NCBI GenBank assembly: GCA_024401555.1
Contig: JAKSKV010000006.1
Location: 48,272-112,271, forward strand
Source of the DNA: Paludibacteraceae bacterium
GTDB lineage: Bacteria > Bacteroidota > Bacteroidia > Bacteroidales > Paludibacteraceae
Direction: 5' to 3'
Length of the DNA: 64,000 nucleotides
The notes under the pieces were generated by a model, which saw only the letters and a list, made by a program, of their open reading frames with translations, was not told the origin of the DNA and made no database searches. Below are positions 55,458 to 63,955 of this stretch, piece after piece (the stretch's first letter is position 1; each line of letters opens with the position of its first letter). Position numbers and translations under genes: made by a program.

Positions 55458-56245
55458 CGGTATCACTGATCATAGCCACCTATAATTGGCCGACGGCTTT
55501 GGAGCTTACGTTGATGAGCGCCATGCAGCAGTCCAGGCTTCCGGAAGAGATCATCATCGCGGATGACGGCTCCACGGAGGAGACCAAAATATTGGTGGAT
55601 AAATTTAAGGCCATATCCCCAGTGCCGGTCAAACATGTTTGGCACGAGGACGAAGGTTTCCGTTTGGCGAAGATCCGCAACCGCGCGATCGCTGCGTCAA
55701 CGGGTGATTATGTGATTCAGATTGACGGTGACATTATCATGCACCCCGATTTTGTGAAAGATCACGCTGATTTCGCGCGCAGGGGCAGTTATGTGAGTGG
55801 AAGCCGCGTGAATATGGATGAAGCCCTTTCGAAGTATCTTCAGGAGAGCAAAAGTACGCAGGTGAGCGTATTTACGAAGGGGACCTCCAATTTCTTGAAT
55901 GGGTTGCATTTGCCGTTCCTGTCCCGCTTCCAAGAGAACTACCGGAAGGATGATCTCTACTATGTGCGGGGATGCAATATGGCCTTTTGGCGGGATGATC
56001 TTGTGAAGGTGAATGGCTACAACGAAGCATTGCAAGGTTGGGGACGTGAGGATAATGAGATAGCTTGCAGACTGAATAATATCGGTAATGTGAGAAGAAT
56101 AGCGAAGTTCAGGGCTATTGAGTTTCATCAGTACCACCATGAACGCTCGCGCGACAGTCTCTCCAAGAACGATGATTTGTTGCATCGGACGATTGACGAG
56201 GGGCTAACAAGGTGTGAAATCGGGTTGGATCAATATCTATCATAG
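55454..56245 (+). CDS. Family 2 glycosyltransferase (with GT7C-like C-terminus), copy 2
   Basis: 263 residues, tandem paralogue of the preceding gene: SLIIATYNWPTALELTLMSAMQQSRLPEEIIIADDGSTEE, YVIQIDGDIIMHP (DxD) and GCNMAFWRDDLVKVNGYNEALQGWGREDNEIACRL. Probably arose by duplication; the two may add successive sugars in one glycan. Followed by the repeat-rich surface protein, a possible acceptor for glycosylation. Confidence 0.92.
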   Translation: MTVSLIIATYNWPTALELTLMSAMQQSRLPEEIIIADDGSTEETKILVDKFKAISPVPVKHVWHEDEGFRLAKIRNRAIAASTGDYVIQIDGDIIMHPDFVKDHADFARRGSYVSGSRVNMDEALSKYLQESKSTQVSVFTKGTSNFLNGLHLPFLSRFQENYRKDDLYYVRGCNMAFWRDDLVKVNGYNEALQGWGREDNEIACRLNNIGNVRRIAKFRAIEFHQYHHERSRDSLSKNDDLLHRTIDEGLTRCEIGLDQYLS

Positions 56246-56337
56246 ATCAATATCTATCGGAATGGCGACCAACTATTGTTTAATTGTAATCAAGTAACTG
56301 GCTTATATAGGCGGTTTTTAAAATTATTTTTATATCT

Positions 56338-59300
56338 ATGAAGCATTTATTTACTTCAATTTTTATGTTGTTGTCCACCTTGTCGGCGGTGGCCCAATAT
56401 CAGTATCTAAATAACTCTTTTGAAGAGTGGGAAAATATTGCGGTGGGTAGCGAAACTGGATACGAACCTCTTTATTGGAACTCTTATCCTACTGCAGATG
56501 GAAAACTTGGGAAGACTGTGAGGTCAGAAGCTCAGATGTACTCCAGCACAGATGCGCATTCAGGAAAGTATTCCGCACAGTTGAAGTCAAGGAGCATTTT
56601 AGGAATCGCGACGCCGAATGGTATGTTGACGACTGGACAAATACAAGGAAACAATATGAGTAAATCCGATCCGTCCAACAATAACCTTTCCGACATTACT
56701 GATCCGGAACATTGCATGAAATTCACAGGAAAGCCAGATTCCATGTCAATCTGGATGAAGACCAGTTATGTATCCACCACGCAAAGGTCTCGTCTGCACA
56801 TTGTTTTGCATGATGCGGCGAACGTGACCGATCCGAACACCGATTGGACGAAGGTGGTGGCCGTGGCCGGTATGAATGTGCCCCAGAGTTCTTCGTGGAC
56901 ACGTGTCTCGATTCCTTTCTACTACAAAGGAGAGACTTTGACATTAGATTGTGATAATGGTGGTAAATCTGTTTCTAACGACCATACGCCAGCCAGCACA
57001 AGTAATCGACCCTCTTATGTTTTGGCGACCATCTCCACCAACTATATGGCCGGTGTGGGAAATCAGAAGGACGTCTTGCTTGTTGACGACGTGCTTATGA
57101 TCTATAACTCCAGTTTGAAGTCGCTCAGCGTGAACGGGGCTGCTGTTTCGGGGTTTAGCAAGACGAAGTATGCTTATACGGTCAATGCCACCTATACCAG
57201 CGGATGCGTGAGCGCCGTTTCTGATGGACGTGCGGCGGTTGTCAGCGTCGATTACAATGAGTCGACTGCTCTTTGCACGATTACGGTGAAGGGTGATGAC
57301 TATTCTGTCAACTCTTCCAACATCCACACATATACCATTCAGTTTAATAAGCCCGTGGCTTATGCGTCGTTGTTGACCTCCTTGAGCGTGAATGGCACCA
57401 GCGTGGCTAATTTCAGCAGTGCCACCACCTCATACAATGTCTCTCCAATCTCTTACGAAGATGCGAAGGTGGCTTACACCGCTTCGGATAAGGCGACAGT
57501 GACCGAGAGTTTCGATGCCACCACCAATGTGTTGACACTCACGGTAAAGGGTGCCGATTATGCTTCGAACAGCGCCAACGTCCATGTCTATAAGGTTACC
57601 TTCCATGCACCTTACGCCTCGTTGTTGACTTCGTTGAAGGTAAATGGAAAGCTCCTCTCTCCTGTAGCCGGCTCGACCAGCGATTATGTGGTGAGCGATG
57701 CAGCTTATGCGACCTCCACGGTGGATTATACCGTCTCGGCTGATGCGACGGTTGATAAGAGTTTCGATGCCACAACTAATGTGATGACTTTGACGGTGAA
57801 GGGTGGTGATTATGCTTTGAACAACAAAAACGTCCATACTTACAAGGTTACCTTCCATGCACCATTTGAGTCGTTGTTAACTTCATTGAAGGTAAATGGT
57901 GCCAGTGTGTCGAACTTTAGTTCATCGACCTACTCGTACACGGTTTCCAGTGCGGCCTACGCTACCTCAAAGGTTGAATACACCGCATCGACAGAAGCAA
58001 CGGTTGAAAAGAGCTTCGACGCCACCACCAATGTGCTGACGTTGACGGTGAAGGGTGGTGATTATGCTTTGAACAACAAAAATGTTCATACTTACAAGGT
58101 TACCTTCCATGCGCCATTTGAGTCGTTGTTGACCTCGTTGAAGGTGAATGGCGCAAGTGTCGTGAACTTCAGTTCCGCCACAGCAGCCTACACCGTGAAG
58201 GATGCGGCTTACGCAACCTCTATTGTCGAGTACACCGCTTCGGCTGAGGCAACGGTTGAGAAGAGTTTCGACGCTACCACCAATGTGTTGACCTTGACGG
58301 TGAAGGGTGGTGATATCGCTACAAATAGTGCCAATGTCCATCTCTATAAGATTACATTCCACGCACCGTTCGAGTCGTTGTTGACCTCGTTGAAGGTGAA
58401 TGGCGCGAGCGTAGCGAACTTCAGTAGCTCAACCAAGAGCTATAAGGTGGATGATGCCGCCTACAGTACCTCTACCGTTGAATACACGGCATCGGCCGAG
58501 GCAACGGTTGAGAAGAGCTTCGATCCTACGACCAATATCATGACCCTTACGGTAAAGGGCGGTGACTACGCAACCAACAGTAAGAATGTGAATGTCTATA
58601 CGGTTGCCTTCCATGCGGACTTTGGTGCTTACCTGGTTTCTCTCTCGGTTAATAAGAAAGCGGTTGATAAATTCGCTTCAACGGTTTATGAATATAGCAT
58701 CTCGGATGCGGCTTATGCGACATCGGTTGTGGAATATGAAGTATCCGCAGGTGCGACAGCAGACAAGAGTTTTGACGCAACCACTAATGTCTTGACAATT
58801 ACTGTCAAGGGAGCGGACTTCGCTACTAATCCAAAGAATACCAATACTTATAAAGTTACCTTCCACGCACCGTTTGAGGCAGTCTTGACCTCTTTGAGTG
58901 TGAATGGAACTACCTTGTCTGGTAGCCTTGCTTACAAGGTGGATGATGCCTCTTACGCAACTTCAAAAGTAGTTTATACCGCATCTAAAGAGGCGAAAGT
59001 GGAGGAGGCTTACGATGCCACTACCAATATCTTGACGCTTACGGTGAAGGGTGGTGACTATGCGACAAATCCAAAGAATGTGACGGTTTATACCATCGCC
59101 TTCCATGCTTCGTTTGAGTCTTTCTTGACTGCCATAAGCGTGAACGGTATGTCTGTGGATAATTTCTCCGCATCGACCTTCTCATATCTTTACCCAATGG
59201 ATTACGCCCATTCAAAGGTAGAATATAAAGCCTCTCCAGAGGCAGTAGTAACGCCTTCTTTCGATGCTGCCACCAATCGTTTGACTTTGGTTGTCAAAGG

Positions 59301-60834
59301 CGGTGATATTGCCACCAATGTGGAGAATACTCATACCTATACGATCCAATTCTACGCTTCATCCTATTTGTCGGATTTGAAGGTGGACGATGCGACTGTT
59401 GCTGGATTTGAAAGAGGCAAGTACGCTTATAGTATCGATGTGACCCGAGAGTTCTCGACTCTTGTGTATGCGGCGGAGGATAAGGCTGCAACGGTAGTTG
59501 AATCGTATGACGAGGTTAGCGCGGTCTTGACCATCACCGTAAGCGGAAGCGATGTGGCGAAGTATCCAGACAATGTTCATGTCTATAAGGTGCAGTACCA
59601 CTTGCCATACACCTCTTTCCTTGCTTCGTTGAGCAACAATGGCGTAGCATTGAGTGACTTCTCCGCCACCAAGTTTGAATATGTGGTGGATGAGGTTTAC
59701 GCTCGCTCTGCCATCAAATATACATCGGATGAATATACGACTGTCGAGGAGTCGTTTGATGCTGTCACGGATGTTTTGACCATCACGGTAAAGGGTGGTG
59801 ACGTGGATATCAATCCTGCTAATGTTCATGTTTATAAAGTGCAGTTCCATGCTCCGTACACTTCGTTCTTGGCTAACTTGAGTCTCAACGAGACGACAAT
59901 TGAGGGATTTGCGCCAGACAAGTTCGAGTATGTTGTGGATGATGTTTACTTTAAGGTTGCGTTGGGCGTTGTGGCTGATCCATACGCTACTTACAGCATG
60001 AAGTATGATGTGAAGAGTTATCTGCTCACTATCCGTGTGGAGGCAGGCGATATCGCACTTGATCCGAAGAACTTCCATGAGTATAAGATTCAGTTCAACG
60101 ACCACAATGTTTATAACTCGCAATTGTTGAGTGCTGTGGTCAATGGTCTCCCTATGGAGCAATTCGACAAGGATACCTACGCATACGATGTGGAAGGCTC
60201 TTACGCTGATCTTACGTTTGCGTTTACGGCCGATTCGTTGACCTCAATCACAGAGGATTTTGATCCAATCGCCAATGTCTTGAAGGTGACGGTTTCAGGT
60301 GGTAATATCGATCGTGAACCGACCAACTTCCATACGTATGAGTTCGCCTTCTCGGTGCAATTCTCATTCGGTGCACAGATCACCGCTATCTATTATGATG
60401 GTGTAGCGCAAGATTGGTTTGATAAGGATACCTACGAATATACGGTGGATATGGACTTCAATAGAGCTCATTTCACCTATACGACCAACTCTTTGGCAGA
60501 AGTCTATGAGTTCTTCGATTCGGAGTCTTTGACACTCTCCGTTGTGGTGATTGGTGGTGATATGGATTACAGTAACATGAGTGAATATACCATCCATTTC
60601 TCTTCCACTTCATCGGCGAAGGATGTGGTTAGCGAGAACGTTTCTCTCTCTTATGCGGATGGAACCATCTGGTTGAGCGACGTTGTGAAGGGTGACTATT
60701 CATTGCTCACTTTGAAGGGTAGCTTCTTGCAAAGCGGCAAGGTGGATGGCAATTCTGTTGAGGTGGGTGAATTGGCTCACGGTATCTATCTCTTCCGTCT
60801 CAATGGCCAAACCTTGAAGTTCTTGGTGAGATAA
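56338..60834 (+). CDS. Giant repeat-rich surface protein with T9SS sorting tail
   Basis: 1,498 residues. Signal peptide (1-20); residues 21-255 resemble a PCMD-type (putative carbohydrate metabolism) domain, with NSFEEWEN at the start and GVGNQKDVLLVDDVLMIYN at the end; residues about 257-1421 consist of 14 tandem repeats of about 83 residues; residues about 1422-1498 form a T9SS type A sorting domain (AKDVVSENVSLSYADGTIWL, GIYLFRLNGQTLKFLVR). The repeats share LLTSLKVNG, Tyr-x-Val, Val-Glu-Tyr-Thr-Ala, TTNVLTLTVKGGD and VHTYKVTFH, a beta-sandwich pattern. Likely a surface filament or adhesin. Confidence 0.92.
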   Translation: MKHLFTSIFMLLSTLSAVAQYQYLNNSFEEWENIAVGSETGYEPLYWNSYPTADGKLGKTVRSEAQMYSSTDAHSGKYSAQLKSRSILGIATPNGMLTTGQIQGNNMSKSDPSNNNLSDITDPEHCMKFTGKPDSMSIWMKTSYVSTTQRSRLHIVLHDAANVTDPNTDWTKVVAVAGMNVPQSSSWTRVSIPFYYKGETLTLDCDNGGKSVSNDHTPASTSNRPSYVLATISTNYMAGVGNQKDVLLVDDVLMIYNSSLKSLSVNGAAVSGFSKTKYAYTVNATYTSGCVSAVSDGRAAVVSVDYNESTALCTITVKGDDYSVNSSNIHTYTIQFNKPVAYASLLTSLSVNGTSVANFSSATTSYNVSPISYEDAKVAYTASDKATVTESFDATTNVLTLTVKGADYASNSANVHVYKVTFHAPYASLLTSLKVNGKLLSPVAGSTSDYVVSDAAYATSTVDYTVSADATVDKSFDATTNVMTLTVKGGDYALNNKNVHTYKVTFHAPFESLLTSLKVNGASVSNFSSSTYSYTVSSAAYATSKVEYTASTEATVEKSFDATTNVLTLTVKGGDYALNNKNVHTYKVTFHAPFESLLTSLKVNGASVVNFSSATAAYTVKDAAYATSIVEYTASAEATVEKSFDATTNVLTLTVKGGDIATNSANVHLYKITFHAPFESLLTSLKVNGASVANFSSSTKSYKVDDAAYSTSTVEYTASAEATVEKSFDPTTNIMTLTVKGGDYATNSKNVNVYTVAFHADFGAYLVSLSVNKKAVDKFASTVYEYSISDAAYATSVVEYEVSAGATADKSFDATTNVLTITVKGADFATNPKNTNTYKVTFHAPFEAVLTSLSVNGTTLSGSLAYKVDDASYATSKVVYTASKEAKVEEAYDATTNILTLTVKGGDYATNPKNVTVYTIAFHASFESFLTAISVNGMSVDNFSASTFSYLYPMDYAHSKVEYKASPEAVVTPSFDAATNRLTLVVKGGDIATNVENTHTYTIQFYASSYLSDLKVDDATVAGFERGKYAYSIDVTREFSTLVYAAEDKAATVVESYDEVSAVLTITVSGSDVAKYPDNVHVYKVQYHLPYTSFLASLSNNGVALSDFSATKFEYVVDEVYARSAIKYTSDEYTTVEESFDAVTDVLTITVKGGDVDINPANVHVYKVQFHAPYTSFLANLSLNETTIEGFAPDKFEYVVDDVYFKVALGVVADPYATYSMKYDVKSYLLTIRVEAGDIALDPKNFHEYKIQFNDHNVYNSQLLSAVVNGLPMEQFDKDTYAYDVEGSYADLTFAFTADSLTSITEDFDPIANVLKVTVSGGNIDREPTNFHTYEFAFSVQFSFGAQITAIYYDGVAQDWFDKDTYEYTVDMDFNRAHFTYTTNSLAEVYEFFDSESLTLSVVVIGGDMDYSNMSEYTIHFSSTSSAKDVVSENVSLSYADGTIWLSDVVKGDYSLLTLKGSFLQSGKVDGNSVEVGELAHGIYLFRLNGQTLKFLVR
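57106..60603 (+). repeat. 14 tandem repeats of about 249 bases inside the surface protein gene
   Basis: Each unit encodes about 83 residues. Units 3-6 (about 57600-58620) are the most alike, sharing stretches of 40 or more identical bases, while units 10-14 diverge. Points to recent duplication in the front part. Confidence 0.85.
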
Positions 60835-60854
60835 GTCTTACGATAGATATAGTG

Positions 60855-60888
60855 GGAGAGGGAGCACCGTTTGGGGCAGCTCCCTCTT
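60855..60888. terminator. Terminator between the surface protein and the convergent gene
   Basis: AGAGGGAGC, loop, GCTCCCTCT, T-rich right flank. Confidence 0.8.
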
Positions 60889-60893
60889 CTGGT

Positions 60894-62414
60894 TTAGAAG
60901 GGTAGGTGGTGGATGATCTCCACACCCAGATGGTTGCGTTGTTCGGGCGTTGTGATTGGGTAATAGATCATGCTGTCGGGAACTGCGAAGTAGAGTTCTC
61001 CTTTGAGAAAGTTGCAGAGCCCCCAGCTGTCGCTGAGTGTCAGGCGATCCAGGCTCTCATTCAATGTCTTAGGGATCTTCACGAGGCACGCTTCCTCCTT
61101 AAGGCCCATCTTTTTGCACTCCTCCTCACCAGCGGCCACCAACAGCGCATCGTTCGTGATAGCGTAGCTGCTGAGTTGAAGCAGATAGTCATCTTCCTCG
61201 AATGCGTTTCGTAAGGGTTGGTGATTCAGCATCTCCTCGTATTTTGTGTCATCGGCGATTCTATACAGCACATCTGGTATGAGCGCCTCTCCTGTGCGGA
61301 TGTAGGGTGCGCATTCGATTTTTGTGATGATGCCGTTGGGGTTGGATGGAAAGATGAGGGTCGTGTCGCACGAGAATTCACAATCGTTCCACTCCTTCAT
61401 TCCTTTTGTGTCTTGGCTTTGAATGATTCTTTTTAAGACAGAAGGATGGCAGATGTATAGATGGAACTCTTCCTCTCCGAAGAAAATAGCCTCTTTTTTT
61501 GTCGTGGATAGAAGGCGTTGCCCGTGTTCCTCCGTTTGAATGTATTCGTGTAGGTAATAGCCATTCTCTAACTTCTCGAAACGCCAGAAGTGGGTGCCGG
61601 GGATTTCTGAATCGGACCAGAATCCGTCCAGATCTGGGTAAATTTTGTTGACTGCTTGGTTGATCAAGAAGGTGTTGTCAGGCGATGAATAGCCTTGGAT
61701 CACGTCTAAAAAGAGCGTGGTAAGGTGGATGAGGTCTATTCTGGTGATGTCACTCTCCTCGCAGAAGTTCGCTTTTACTCTGTTTTCGAAGCCTTCGAGG
61801 ATAGGCGCCTCCTGTGCGATGCTACCAACGGGCGCTTGTTTGCTGTATTGACGTAGGAATTTGATGAGTTGATTGAACTCCTCCCTGGTATGATCGGCTG
61901 ACCCTTTTTTTGAGTTGTAGGTGGGGAGTATGTGCAACATCAAGAGAATGAAGAGTGCGCAGTAACTGTTATCTTCCTCGGAAATAGCCTTCAAGATTTC
62001 CCTCTTCTTGGGATGAAGGAATTTGATCTCTTCCGCCACACTCTTTTGGTCGGAGGCATAGAGGTAGTTGATGATCTTGAAGATCTGCACTCTTTTTTCT
62101 TGGTTCTCCTCCCGTAGGTCGATTGAGTAGCTTCTCTTGAAGTGCTCGGTGAAGATTTGGCTTGTCTCTTGGTAATCGTGGATCAATGTTTCCAAACTCA
62201 GTTTGTCGCCATACCAATTGTCCACCTCGCTCTCTAACTCGCAAAAGGTGGATTTCTTCCGGAATGCGTTCATCGAAGAGGCGTTGTTTACCTCCAGGTT
62301 ATAGTCGATGTGTTTGCCCATTTCCCGTCGGCTGTTGAACAGAAGGCAGGTGTTGGCGATCACGTTGAGATACTCGCTGTATTTTAGTTCGTCTTTGGTG
62401 GGTGTCATGGTCAT
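60894..62414 (-). CDS. Unknown cytoplasmic protein
   Basis: 506 residues with no signal peptide or membrane segment. I recognise no family. The N-terminal third is helical and Glu/Lys-rich with a Cys-poor core; the central part has FWSDSEIPGTHFWRFEKLENGYYLHEYIQ and YICHPSVLKRIIQ; the C-terminal part is mixed alpha/beta (GLCNFLKGELYFAVPDSMIYYPITTPEQRNHLGVEIIHHLPF). A TATCTTTG element (62447-62440, minus) is 26 bases upstream of the ATG. Codon use is like the core genes. Confidence 0.8.
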   Translation of the reverse strand: MTMTPTKDELKYSEYLNVIANTCLLFNSRREMGKHIDYNLEVNNASSMNAFRKKSTFCELESEVDNWYGDKLSLETLIHDYQETSQIFTEHFKRSYSIDLREENQEKRVQIFKIINYLYASDQKSVAEEIKFLHPKKREILKAISEEDNSYCALFILLMLHILPTYNSKKGSADHTREEFNQLIKFLRQYSKQAPVGSIAQEAPILEGFENRVKANFCEESDITRIDLIHLTTLFLDVIQGYSSPDNTFLINQAVNKIYPDLDGFWSDSEIPGTHFWRFEKLENGYYLHEYIQTEEHGQRLLSTTKKEAIFFGEEEFHLYICHPSVLKRIIQSQDTKGMKEWNDCEFSCDTTLIFPSNPNGIITKIECAPYIRTGEALIPDVLYRIADDTKYEEMLNHQPLRNAFEEDDYLLQLSSYAITNDALLVAAGEEECKKMGLKEEACLVKIPKTLNESLDRLTLSDSWGLCNFLKGELYFAVPDSMIYYPITTPEQRNHLGVEIIHHLPF

Positions 62415-62716
62415 TGTGGCGAAGATTAAAATTTTCGTTCAAAGATATAATTCTATTTTGAAATTAACGAAGGGGAACGTTTTGTCTGGTGTGGGAAATT
62501 ATAGGAATGTATTATCTAACTTGCGTTTATATGCGAAATTTTATGACGGTAAAATTTACGGCTATAAAAAATCAGTCGTAACAGGAACAGAGCCAAAAAT
62601 ATTTTTTAATTTCGAATCGGCTCAAAATTTTACTCTTTTAGCTCTTTTTCGGATCGCTTTGAGCCGATAAATAGGTGATATTTCACTAATTTTGAGCCGA
62701 TTTATATTGTTAGATT
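62415..62716. other. Intergenic region between the unknown protein and Fic genes
   Basis: Contains the TATCTTTG element for the leftward gene (62440-62447) and, toward the right, the three operator-like TTTGAGCCGA sites and a TAATTTTG box (62687-62694) for the Fic gene. Otherwise I see nothing. Confidence 0.6.
62617..62700 (+). promoter_or_regulatory. Three TTTGAGCCGA operator-like sites before the Fic gene
   Basis: TCGGCTCAAAA (62617-62627, inverted), TTTGAGCCGA (62658-62667) and TTTTGAGCCGA (62690-62700). The last two are direct and 33 bases apart; the last overlaps the TAATTTTG promoter box at 62687-62694, so binding should block transcription. Confidence 0.65.
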
Positions 62717-63751
62717 ATGGATAATTCGAGAGAAATACTACAGTTCCTTCATTATAATCCGAAGTCTTCTCGGGATGAAATTGCCAATGGAATTGCGTTT
62801 CAGGGTAGTGAGGCTACGCTTAAACGTCTTATATCTGTATTGGTGAAAAACAAGGCGGTAAATGTAGAAGGTAACGCACGTGCCACTCGTTACTGTCTTT
62901 CAGAACAGGCACGTTTGCTCATGCCACTCAATCTTGATACATACTTTTCTCAGGATGTCGATGAGCGCAAAGTGCAGACCTCATTCAATTTTGCGTTGAT
63001 CCGTGAACAATTGCCTAAAGTTTCTCTCTTTTCCGATGAGGAGAGATCTCATCTTGGGGATCTTCAAAAGAAATTTCTTCAGCATGTTGATGATATGACA
63101 CAGAATGAATACAACAAAGAGGTGGAGCGGTTAGGCATTGACCTCAGTTGGAAATCATCACAGATAGAAGGTAACACTTACTCGTTACTTGAAACGGAGC
63201 GGCTGTTGCGCGAGAGTAAGACAGCGGACGGAAAAACACAAGAGGAGGCAACGATGCTGCTTAATCACAAGTATGCTCTTCGTTTTATCTTAGATAATCC
63301 AGACTACTTACAAGAGTTAACGTTAAGTCATATAGAGGATATTCATTCTCTCCTGACTCAAGGACTTTCCGTTGATAAGGGTATTCGTCATCGTCGTGTA
63401 GGTATTACAGGTACAAACTATCGTCCGTTGGATAATGAGTCTCAAATTCGAGAGGCTATGCGTGACTCGTGCGACCTAATTAATAGTAAGAATGATGTGT
63501 TCGAAAAGGCACTTCTGGCGCTTGTGCTTATTTCTTATATCCAGGCATTTTCAGATGGAAACAAACGCACAGCGCGTATCACGAGTAATGCTATTCTTAT
63601 AGCTAATGGTTACTGTCCTCTTAGTTTTCGATCCGTTGATTCCATCGACTATAAAAAAGCCATGCTCATCTTCTATGAGCAGAATAATCTCTATGCCTTT
63701 AAGCGGATCTTCATTGAGCAATTCGAGTTTGCGGTAAATGAGTATTTTTAA
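62717..63751 (+). CDS. Fic domain protein, catalytic His replaced by Gln
   Basis: 344 residues: N-terminal winged-helix-like part (about 1-65, STEILQFLHYNPKSSRDEIA-like), an inhibitory alpha-helix motif SSQIEGN (147-153) of class II Fic proteins, and a Fic core (about 180-330) whose HPFxDGNxR motif reads QAFSDGNKRTAR (276-287). The Gln276 codon is CAG at 63542-63544. In AMPylating Fic enzymes the His at this place is the catalytic base, so activity is uncertain. A DNA-binding N-domain plus upstream repeated sites suggests autoregulation. Confidence 0.92.
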   Translation: MDNSREILQFLHYNPKSSRDEIANGIAFQGSEATLKRLISVLVKNKAVNVEGNARATRYCLSEQARLLMPLNLDTYFSQDVDERKVQTSFNFALIREQLPKVSLFSDEERSHLGDLQKKFLQHVDDMTQNEYNKEVERLGIDLSWKSSQIEGNTYSLLETERLLRESKTADGKTQEEATMLLNHKYALRFILDNPDYLQELTLSHIEDIHSLLTQGLSVDKGIRHRRVGITGTNYRPLDNESQIREAMRDSCDLINSKNDVFEKALLALVLISYIQAFSDGNKRTARITSNAILIANGYCPLSFRSVDSIDYKKAMLIFYEQNNLYAFKRIFIEQFEFAVNEYF

Positions 63752-63790
63752 CTCAGCGTGTGTTTTATCGCTTATTCCCTATTCTGAGCA

Positions 63791-63860
63791 AACAAAATGT
63801 TATTTTGTTCGGTATACTGCATAAAATTCTCTATTTTTGTGCATTATACTGAACAAAATA
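63791..63860 (+). promoter_or_regulatory. Inverted-repeat operator and promoter of the truncated ATPase gene
   Basis: TATTTTGTTCGGTATA (63801-63816) and TATACTGAACAAAATA (63845-63860) form a 16-bp inverted repeat with one mismatch, and AACAAAAT (63791-63798) adds a further half-site. The TATTTTTG box (63832-63839) lies between the arms. Confidence 0.7.
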
Positions 63861-63865
63861 CGATC

Positions 63866-63955
63866 ATGAATAAAAACATAATAAGGCAATGTATTATAGA
63901 CAAGCGTGAGGAGATTGCGTCTCTTGACGTTGTTGAAAGACCATTTTGTACTTAA
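63866..63955 (+). pseudogene. Truncated N-terminus of a DUF4143-type AAA ATPase
   Basis: 29 codons (MNKNIIRQCIIDKREEIASL) then DVVERPFCT and stop. The opening matches the N-termini of ATPases like the one at 45151 (MIDKKILKEILLDNRR), which continue to a Walker A loop; here reading is lost after VVERPF and the sequence changes. The gene seems interrupted or cut at about 63943; the remaining 55 bases carry no recognised element and end at the window edge. Confidence 0.6.

Noticed and set aside
59359-60162. 267-codon minus-strand frame
   Set aside because: Antisense to the repeat protein; repeat composition keeps it open.
57106-60603. Repeats considered as CRISPR or satellite
   Set aside because: Unit is about 249 bases, in frame, and translates to a conserved beta-rich motif, so it is protein repeat coding.
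62308-62670. 120-codon plus-strand frame
   Set aside because: Overlaps the 5' part of the leftward 506-residue gene and intergenic DNA; no recognisable features.
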